From the NCBI GenBank assembly GCA_021154515.1, contig JAJKIL010000406.1, positions 1 through 5,443 on the forward strand: 5,443 nucleotides of DNA. Direction: 5' to 3'. A program made the translations under genes and the position numbers. Source of the DNA: Niastella sp. Lineage in GTDB: Bacteria; Bacteroidota; Bacteroidia; Chitinophagales; Chitinophagaceae. Positions 1-4,579 of this stretch are shown here, in pieces. The notes beneath the pieces were generated by a model. That model saw only the letters and a list, made by a program, of their open reading frames with translations, searched no databases and was not told the origin of the DNA. The stretch's first letter is position 1, and the number at the start of each line of letters is the position of its first letter.

Positions 1-100
1 ACTTTAACAACACGCTGTTACTTATTGCCATAAACAGTAGTTTTTGTACTTAAATATATAAAATACTTTTCATATACCCTCTTTATGGGACCTTATTTTA

Positions 101-211
101 TTAGGTTTTCTTAAGGTATTCTCAGGGTTATCTCAGGTTCATCCCAGGGCTTAAACCCTAAGATAACCCTAGGATGACCTTAGGATGACCTTAAGATAAC
201 CTTAGGATGGG
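101..211. repeat. 11-bp tandem repeat array in two inverted arms, forming a long imperfect hairpin
   Basis: The right arm (157-211) has five contiguous 11-bp units: CCTAAGATAAC, CCTAGGATGAC, CTTAGGATGAC, CTTAAGATAAC and CTTAGGATGGG. The left arm (105-148) has four units of the reverse complement: GTTTTCTTAAG, GTATTCTCAGG, GTTATCTCAGG and TTCATCCCAGG. Because the arms are inverted, bases 101-137 can pair with 157-193. By hand I count 28 Watson-Crick pairs, 3 G-U pairs and 6 mismatches over 37 positions, around a 19-base loop (138-156). The right arm continues unpaired to 211. The unit length is close to one DNA helical turn, so copies would face the same side of the duplex. No T-tract follows the stem on the plus strand, so it is not a classical terminator in that direction. 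Its function is unknown. Confidence 0.8.
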
Positions 212-227
212 ACATAGTATTGAGGGG

Positions 228-259
228 GTTGACAGGTTGACCAGTTAACTTGTTGATAA
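228..259. repeat. Four 8-bp GTTGAC-type tandem repeats
   Basis: Four adjacent 8-bp units begin at 228, 236, 244 and 252: GTTGACAG, GTTGACCA, GTTAACTT and GTTGATAA. The shared core is GTTRAY. Two more GTTGAC cores lie at 306-311 and 315-320, spaced 9 bp apart, and a variant GTTGAG is at 278-283. The first two units are identical through six bases and the others differ by one base. This could be a cluster of regulator-binding sites upstream of the MocR gene, or a degenerating simple repeat; the sequence does not distinguish these. Confidence 0.5.
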
Positions 260-386
260 GGGGATTAAGGGATGGAAGTTGAGGTAAGAACTTAGAAATG
301 ATAGGGTTGACGAAGTTGACAGATTAATAAAGGTGAGAGTAATAAAGAAAGTGTTTTCCGATTCAGAAGTTGCCTGGCCGCGTCGC

Positions 387-414
387 GGTTTGCCGTTTCA
401 CGTTTGCCGTTTGC
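387..414 (+). repeat. Heptamer tandem repeat, copy 1 (CGTTTGC/CGTTTCA)
   Basis: Four consecutive 7-bp units: GGTTTGC (387-393), CGTTTCA (394-400), CGTTTGC (401-407) and CGTTTGC (408-414). Two alternating variants differ only in the last two bases (GC or CA). The 19 bases at 394-412 recur exactly, in inverted orientation, at 1936-1954 beyond the end of the regulator gene. This array lies 64 bp upstream of that gene's ATG. Variable heptamer repeats of this general kind are known from cyanobacterial intergenic regions; I cannot confirm a named family here. Confidence 0.75.
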
Positions 415-478
415 CGACTGCTCGTCCTAAAACAGATGCAATTTTCGTAACTTGGGCTATATCAGATCTAAAAAGCCC

Positions 479-1918
479 ATGAATAAAAACAAACTAGCCG
501 GCACCGACCACCTGTACCTGCAGATCGCCGGGAGCCTGGAGCAGATGATCCATAACGAGATCCTGAAGATCGGCGACAAGCTGCCTTCGGTTCGGATGTT
601 GAGCGAGGAATATGGCATCAGCATGGGCACGGCGTTTCAGGCGTACTATTATCTCGAGGGGAAAGGACTGATCGAGGCGCGCCCCAAGTCGGGGTATTAT
701 GTACGGTTCAACCAGAAACGTTTTCCCGCCATGCCCGCTGCTGCCAAACCCGAAGCCATGGCTGAAACCATCAGTGTTGATGAAATGGTAGTTGCCGTTT
801 TTAAAAAATTAAGCGCCACCGATATTACCAACCTGGCCCTGGCAGCGCCTGCCATGGAGCTGCTCCCTGCCGCCAAACTGAATAAATCGCTGGTGCATGC
901 GTTCCGTCATTCGGCCGGCAGTTGTATTAATTACGAGGATGTACAGGGGAATTTGGAACTGCGTAAACAGGTTGCCCGCATGGCTTTTAACTGGGGTGGA
1001 AAGATCAATGCCAATGATGTGGTGATCACGGCTGGTTGTATGGAGGCGCTGTCATTATCGCTGCAAACAGTTACGCGTCCGGGTGATACGGTGGCTATTG
1101 AATCACCCACTTTCTTTGGCATTTTCCAGGTGATGGAATCGTTGGGACTGCATGTGATTGAAATACCTACTGATGCGGTTACCGGCATCGATCTGAACTA
1201 CCTGGAGGAAGCCATTAAACAATCAAACATCAAAGCCTGTGTGTTTGTGCCCAGCTTTAACAATCCGCTTGGCTGTTGTATGCCCGATGAAAATAAAAAA
1301 GCATTGGTGGAACTGATCACCAAACACCGTATACCCCTGATCGAAGATGATATTTATGGGGAATTGTATTTTGGTCAACACCGGCCGCGTTGTTGCAAAA
1401 CATATGATACCGAAGGGTGGGTGTTGTATTGTTCCTCTGTAAGCAAATCACTGGCGCCGGGCTATCGCATCGGCTGGACGATCCCGGGCCGATTTAAAGA
1501 ACAATTTATCCGGTTAAAAATGCGGCATACCATCAGCGGCGTTACCATTACCCAACATACCATGGCGCATTTCCTGGGTATTGGCCGGTTCGATTATCAT
1601 CTGAAAAAATTACGTACGGCCCTGCACACGCAACAGCTGCGATATGTTCAGGGCATCATCGATCATTTTCCGCCCGACACAAAAATATCGAGGCCGCAAG
1701 GCGGGTTTGTATTGTGGCTGGAGTTGAACAAAAAAGTAAACACCTATCAATTGTACCAGGAAGCGATCAAATACCAGGTGTCCGTAGCGCCGGGTAGAAT
1801 ATTTTCCATGCGCGACCGCTACAGCAACTATTTGCGTATTGGTTATGGGCAACCGTGGAGCGATTCTGTAGAGAGGGGAATTCGGATATTAGGGGGATTA
1901 GTGAAAAAGATGGGCTGA
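479..1918 (+). CDS. MocR-family transcriptional regulator (GntR HTH plus PLP aminotransferase fold)
   Basis: A 479-aa DNA-binding regulator of the MocR/GabR type. Residues about 10-77 form a GntR winged helix-turn-helix (HLYLQIAGSLEQMI, then KLPSVRMLSEEYGIS, ending KSGYYVRF). A short linker leads to a class I aminotransferase-like domain from about residue 110. Its PLP-binding residues are present: Asn262 in FNNPLG, Asp291 and Tyr293 in EDDIYGEL, Schiff-base Lys323 in SVSKSLAPGYRIGW, Arg330 just after it, and the carboxylate-binding Arg453 in LRIGYG. Length is normal for the family. In characterised members (GabR, PdxR, TauR) the domain senses PLP or an amino-compound effector. The effector and targets here are unknown. 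The start is placed at ATG 479; an in-frame TTG at 452 would add nine residues outside the conserved fold. No Shine-Dalgarno is visible. The gene converges on the mobA-like gene and is flanked by inverted heptamer arrays. Confidence 0.93.
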   Translation: MNKNKLAGTDHLYLQIAGSLEQMIHNEILKIGDKLPSVRMLSEEYGISMGTAFQAYYYLEGKGLIEARPKSGYYVRFNQKRFPAMPAAAKPEAMAETISVDEMVVAVFKKLSATDITNLALAAPAMELLPAAKLNKSLVHAFRHSAGSCINYEDVQGNLELRKQVARMAFNWGGKINANDVVITAGCMEALSLSLQTVTRPGDTVAIESPTFFGIFQVMESLGLHVIEIPTDAVTGIDLNYLEEAIKQSNIKACVFVPSFNNPLGCCMPDENKKALVELITKHRIPLIEDDIYGELYFGQHRPRCCKTYDTEGWVLYCSSVSKSLAPGYRIGWTIPGRFKEQFIRLKMRHTISGVTITQHTMAHFLGIGRFDYHLKKLRTALHTQQLRYVQGIIDHFPPDTKISRPQGGFVLWLELNKKVNTYQLYQEAIKYQVSVAPGRIFSMRDRYSNYLRIGYGQPWSDSVERGIRILGGLVKKMG

Positions 1919-1931
1919 GGAGGTCTTGAAT

Positions 1932-1961
1932 CGTGAAACGGCAAACGTGAAACGTGAAAAG
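1932..1961 (-). repeat. Heptamer tandem repeat, copy 2, inverted relative to copy 1
   Basis: Read on the minus strand from 1961 this is CTTTTCA, CGTTTCA, CGTTTGC and CGTTTCA, ending CG: four 7-bp units of the family seen at 387-414. Nineteen bases (1936-1954) are the exact reverse complement of 394-412. The array starts 14 bp after the stop codon of the MocR gene, so the gene sits between a pair of inverted heptamer arrays about 1.5 kb apart. Confidence 0.75.
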
Positions 1962-1981
1962 CCCTTATTGCGGGATCTCAT

Positions 1982-2009
1982 CTCTGCCTTCTGCCCTCTG
2001 CCTTTTGCC
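1982..2009 (+). repeat. Heptamer tandem repeat, copy 3 (YTYTGCC)
   Basis: Four perfectly phased 7-bp units: CTCTGCC, TTCTGCC, CTCTGCC and TTTTGCC. They differ only at the first and third positions (C or T). Shifted by one base, the GTTTGCC unit of the other arrays resembles this consensus, so all three arrays may belong to one loose heptamer family. It lies between the convergent ends of the MocR and mobA-like genes, 11 bp from the latter's stop codon. No hairpin with a T-tract is visible in this 102-bp gap. Confidence 0.7.
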
Positions 2010-2020
2010 AACTCGCTTAA

Positions 2021-2629
2021 TCAGGGAGCCGGAATAATGGGGTGCTCAAAAAACTTCTCAATATCTGCATTGGAATTATAATTGCGAAAAACGTGCGGGG
2101 TGCGCATGGGTAAACGCAATGTTACGCCTTCGTCGAAGATGGCTTGCAGGCTATAGTTTTTCAGGCGGCCGATCATAATGCGCCCGGCTACTTTTTCCAA
2201 CCCCGTACGGGTATAAATACCGCAAAAAGGCTGGGCAAAATCTACATCCTGATAAACATAAAAATCTGATTGATTATCGCGCATGTATTCCTGCAACAGA
2301 AAATGAATAGTACCGGCATCGAGATCCAGCATGTCGCAGGCCAGTAACAGCAGGTCATTATCGGGATATTGCTGGTGAACGCTGAGTAGTCCCTTTAACG
2401 GGCCTTCCACCTCGGCATTATCTACTACCAGCAACTCTGGGGAGATCTCTTCTACATAAGTATGCACCTGGTGCTCATTCACCGAATATACCACCGGCAG
2501 GTGAAACATGGCCAGTTTTTCGTGCATATGTTTAGCCCAAATGGTATTACGAATCGGCAACAACCCCTTATCGGAGCCCATGCGTTTGCTTTCGCCACCA
2601 CATAAAATTACACCCAACAAGTTTTCCAT
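2021..2629 (-). CDS. MobA-like molybdenum cofactor guanylyltransferase
   Basis: A 202-aa cytoplasmic nucleotidyltransferase of the MobA family, which transfers GMP from GTP to Mo-molybdopterin to give the guanine dinucleotide cofactor used by DMSO-reductase-family enzymes such as nitrate reductase. Visible motifs are the N-terminal nucleotide-binding loop LCGGESKRMGSDKGLL (residues 9-24), GPLKGLL (76-82), the metal-binding Asp99 in LLACDM, PFCGIY (134-139), and the C-terminal FRNYNSNADIE (181-191), matching the family's N-x-N-x-x-x-D ending. Length is typical (E. coli MobA is about 194 aa). It lies 34 bp downstream of the SelW-like gene and is probably cotranscribed with it. The start is the first Met, directly before the conserved strand; the leader is A/T-rich without a Shine-Dalgarno. 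A relative such as MocA (CMP transfer) is less likely given the guanine-type GGxSxRMGxDK signature and the context. Symbol assigned by motif only. Confidence 0.9.
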   Translation of the reverse strand: MENLLGVILCGGESKRMGSDKGLLPIRNTIWAKHMHEKLAMFHLPVVYSVNEHQVHTYVEEISPELLVVDNAEVEGPLKGLLSVHQQYPDNDLLLLACDMLDLDAGTIHFLLQEYMRDNQSDFYVYQDVDFAQPFCGIYTRTGLEKVAGRIMIGRLKNYSLQAIFDEGVTLRLPMRTPHVFRNYNSNADIEKFFEHPIIPAP

Positions 2630-2663
2630 ACTATATATACTGGAAGGTGATCAATCAAAGCAA

Positions 2664-2951
2664 TCAGTCTTGCATTTTGCGGTCTGCATGACCCAGGCTT
2701 TTGCCAGGAGCCACCACATCGCGCACCAATTGCTTCACTTCTTTAATTTCAAGGAAACCGCCCATTTCTTTACGATCAAAAACCTTTTGCTCCCCAATGC
2801 AAATAGTATACCGGCCACTGACTTCACTGGGTTTTAACAACACCCCCTGCAATTCATCTGCAAAGGTGGTTAACAACTCCTGTGCCATATACGCAGCTCT
2901 GAGCAACCATCCGCATTTTGGACAATATTCTATAGTTACAGTAGGTTTCAT
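2664..2951 (-). CDS. SelT/SelW/SelH-like (Rdx family) thioredoxin-fold protein, Cys form
   Basis: A 95-aa protein of the Rdx family, small thioredoxin-like proteins that include selenoprotein W. A first beta strand (TVTIEY) leads into the redox motif CPKC (Cys10 and Cys13); the selenoprotein versions have CxxU, here an ordinary cysteine. A helix follows (LLRAAYMAQELLTTFADEL), then a sheet region (KPSEVSGRYTICIGEQKVFDRKEMGGFLEIKEV), the usual Rdx pattern of a reported small-residue strand followed by a G-F-x-E/x-K-E helix. The exact substrate of this family is not settled; a thiol redox role is the usual inference. The start is ATG 2951. An in-frame TTG at 2984 would add 11 residues but overlaps the promoter and precedes the fold. 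It lies 34 bp upstream of mobA and likely forms an operon with it. Confidence 0.82.
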   Translation of the reverse strand: MKPTVTIEYCPKCGWLLRAAYMAQELLTTFADELQGVLLKPSEVSGRYTICIGEQKVFDRKEMGGFLEIKEVKQLVRDVVAPGKSLGHADRKMQD

Positions 2952-2955
2952 GAAA

Positions 2956-2986
2956 CAAAGATAAGGGTTCAGGCGAACCTGCAAAA
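2956..2986 (-). promoter_or_regulatory. Bacteroidota-type promoter for the SelW-like/mobA unit
   Basis: On the minus strand, TTTTG (2986-2982) is followed after 18 bp by TATCTTTG (2963-2956), a perfect match to the Bacteroidota -7 element TAnnTTTG with a -33 TTG at accepted spacing. Only four bases separate the -7 element from the ATG at 2951. By the usual geometry transcription would start at or within a base or two of that ATG, giving a leaderless or nearly leaderless message. The motif match is seen directly; the start point is inferred. Confidence 0.6.
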
Positions 2987-3032
2987 CGCTGAAAACCTAC
3001 TATAAGTCACAATTTGGGGAAGAAAACAGCCT

Positions 3033-3051
3033 GTTAAATATGTATATTAAC
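3033..3051. promoter_or_regulatory. 19-bp dyad GTTAA-N9-TTAAC, possible operator
   Basis: GTTAA (3033-3037) and TTAAC (3047-3051) form a perfect 5-bp inverted repeat around an A/T-rich 9-bp centre. A second small dyad, AACAG-C-CTGTT, overlaps it at 3025-3035. They lie between the end of the rubredoxin-fusion gene and the promoter of the SelW-like gene. The geometry suits a dimeric regulator site, but such A/T-rich dyads also arise by chance, and a weak role in transcript ending is not excluded. Confidence 0.25.
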
Positions 3052-3056
3052 TATTG

Positions 3057-4550
3057 TTAGTTTATGGCTTTTGCCCCTTCGGCCTTTACCGCCTTAAATT
3101 CCGATTTTGCCGATTCACAAACGGGGCACTGATAAGTGGCGGGCAATTGATCGAATGGGGTACCGGGCGCAATGTCATTTATGCTATCGCCGTACTGTTC
3201 ATCATACACGGTAAAGCAGTGCTTACACTGATGTATAACGGCTACATTCATGGCTGCTTTGGTAGCCGGCTCCTGTACCACTTCCTGCCGATATACGTTG
3301 TGTAATATCTTATCTGCTTCGGTTGTGAGCTCATAAAAATATTTGCAGAGTGAGATCAGGTAAGCACCCAGCTCTTCTTTCTGCACCGCACTTCTGAATA
3401 AAATATATTCGCGCGAGTTGGGATTGAAATCTTTGGTGTACATGATGTCGTACCGGTTCATGGCCGCACTTTTATTACGGCTTGCATTCTGCTGCTTGGC
3501 TATTACTACCGCCCCAAACAAACCAAACAGACCTGATTTGGATTTGGTTTTAATAGCAAAACTAAGTCCGTGCGTACGCACATCGTCTTTATCAAACTGA
3601 CGAATAATGTATCGTTTTAAATTCAGTCCTTCTTCGCTCAGGTCTTCTATCTGCCAGTTCAGTTCATTGGCTGCATGGTGCACATTGATGCGGTACGTAT
3701 TCAACACGTATTCCCATGCCGTGCGATCGTTTTGCGCAATACCTTTTACGATAAGCGATTTCCAGGGCGTAACATACAACTGCCCTACTTTGGTTTTCAA
3801 ACACAGGGAGGCAATGTCTTTCAAAAACGAAACAGGAAAACATTCATCGCGTCTGTAGATACCCAGCCATGTTTTTTCGCCATAGCGGTTAAAGCCTTCA
3901 TAATAGGGCAACGCGAATTTGGGAATAGCCAATTCGCTGGTAACCGGTTGCGTTACAAATAACTGTTTGTTATGAACCATTTCATACAACGCATCGCCAT
4001 CCGTTAAAGTGGGATTGGCTGCCATTGCTTCTTCCAGCAACCAGGTAATGCGGGGAATATCGTCGGAATAGATCAATCCTTTCCAGCAATAAATCACCGT
4101 GGTCTTGGGGAAACGCACATATAAATACCAGTAATTATTTACCGGTGATGAAATAAAATTGATATTACCGGTAAAGAAGGGAATGAAACTCTGGTTGGCA
4201 TCAACCAGGTTCAGCTTCATTTTTGGCCGGTAATCGAACATACCCAGAATATCTTTATATACCCCTTCACTTAACCAGTTGCCATTTTGAAATACATCTT
4301 CCGCCACATACGAGGTTAAAATGTTGGCATAATCATCATGATTGGCTTCATAAAAAACACCCAGCTGGTCAAGCTCTTTGCGAAACTCTTTTTCGTTTGA
4401 ACTATCGGCCACGAAATACAATTGCTGGCGGTTCCCAAACTGTACCTGATCTACACCACAACGTTCTGCCGCTTCCATCCAGGTATGCAGATCACCAGCG
4501 GCCATGATTCCACCAGGTAAGTTTATTTTTATATGATGATATTTTCTCAT
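3057..4550 (-). CDS. Rubredoxin-fused protein with a siroheme-reductase-like core lacking cluster cysteines
   Basis: A 497-aa protein, probably cytoplasmic (no signal peptide or membrane segment). Residues 5-67 resemble the ferredoxin-like half-domain of nitrite/sulfite reductases (IKINLPGGIMAAGDLHTW ... VDQVQFGNRQQLYF). A second copy of that half-domain is at about 227-290 (WLGIYRRDECFPVSFLKD ... GQLYVTPWKSLIVKGI). Each is followed by a stretch in the place of the siroheme/[4Fe-4S] domain. Only five cysteines occur before the rubredoxin domain (31, 155, 237, 250, 402) and none form the paired CX5C/CX3C ligands, so siroheme-[4Fe-4S] binding looks lost. Residues 440-486 are a complete rubredoxin domain: Cys442, Cys445, Cys475 and Cys478, with the standard 29-residue spacing and the YGDSINDIAPGTPFDQLP loop. 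It follows the FAD/BFD gene by 29 bp in the same direction. An electron carrier or scaffold for nitrate/nitrite reduction is inferred; the rubredoxin domain is certain, the core assignment moderate. Confidence 0.8.
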   Translation of the reverse strand: MRKYHHIKINLPGGIMAAGDLHTWMEAAERCGVDQVQFGNRQQLYFVADSSNEKEFRKELDQLGVFYEANHDDYANILTSYVAEDVFQNGNWLSEGVYKDILGMFDYRPKMKLNLVDANQSFIPFFTGNINFISSPVNNYWYLYVRFPKTTVIYCWKGLIYSDDIPRITWLLEEAMAANPTLTDGDALYEMVHNKQLFVTQPVTSELAIPKFALPYYEGFNRYGEKTWLGIYRRDECFPVSFLKDIASLCLKTKVGQLYVTPWKSLIVKGIAQNDRTAWEYVLNTYRINVHHAANELNWQIEDLSEEGLNLKRYIIRQFDKDDVRTHGLSFAIKTKSKSGLFGLFGAVVIAKQQNASRNKSAAMNRYDIMYTKDFNPNSREYILFRSAVQKEELGAYLISLCKYFYELTTEADKILHNVYRQEVVQEPATKAAMNVAVIHQCKHCFTVYDEQYGDSINDIAPGTPFDQLPATYQCPVCESAKSEFKAVKAEGAKAIN

Positions 4551-4553
4551 TGT

Positions 4554-4577
4554 ATTAACTTAATAACTTACAAACTT
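4554..4577 (-). repeat. Three 8-bp AAGTT-type units in the intergenic leader
   Basis: On the minus strand the 29-bp spacer before the rubredoxin-fusion gene reads AAGTTTGT, AAGTTATT and AAGTTAAT before the ATG. The spacer replaces a Shine-Dalgarno, as is common in Bacteroidota, where A/T-rich leaders favour initiation. The periodicity may be accidental in so A/T-rich a stretch. Confidence 0.3.
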
Positions 4578-4579
4578 CA

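Larger units (their letters stand above)
1..478. other. Gene-free region rich in short tandem repeats
   Basis: No credible coding sequence lies here on either strand: every frame is broken by frequent stops and nothing resembles a known protein. The first 100 bases are A/T-rich without a recognisable element. The rest holds three separate families of short tandem repeats with unit lengths of 11, 8 and 7 bp, listed individually. The last 60 bases before the regulator gene are ordinary A/T-rich leader. The region must contain the regulator's promoter, but no good TTG/TAnnTTTG pair was found. The closest is TAACTTGG at 448-455, which lacks a -33 element at the right distance. Confidence 0.7.

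Noticed and set aside
101..211. CRISPR array
   Set aside because: Units are 11 bp and contiguous with no unique spacers, and they are arranged as inverted arms.
448..455. TAACTTGG as the -7 promoter element of the MocR gene
   Set aside because: It differs from TAnnTTTG by one base and no TTG lies at an acceptable distance upstream.
452..478. N-terminal extension of the MocR gene from a TTG codon at 452
   Set aside because: The nine extra residues precede the conserved winged-helix fold, and the ATG at 479 gives a normal family length.
1918..1951. Shine-Dalgarno-like AGGAGGT followed by a GTG start
   Set aside because: The frame closes after five codons inside the heptamer array, and genes here do not use Shine-Dalgarno sites.
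1919..2020. Bidirectional terminator between the convergent genes
   Set aside because: Only a 3-bp CCC/GGG stem is present, with no T-tract; the gap is mostly heptamer repeats.
2508..2964. Plus-strand open frames opposite mobA and the SelW-like gene
   Set aside because: They lie antisense to two motif-supported genes and have low-complexity, unfamily-like translations.
2952..2984. N-terminal extension of the SelW-like protein from TTG 2984
   Set aside because: The extension overlaps the promoter elements and precedes the first strand of the thioredoxin fold.
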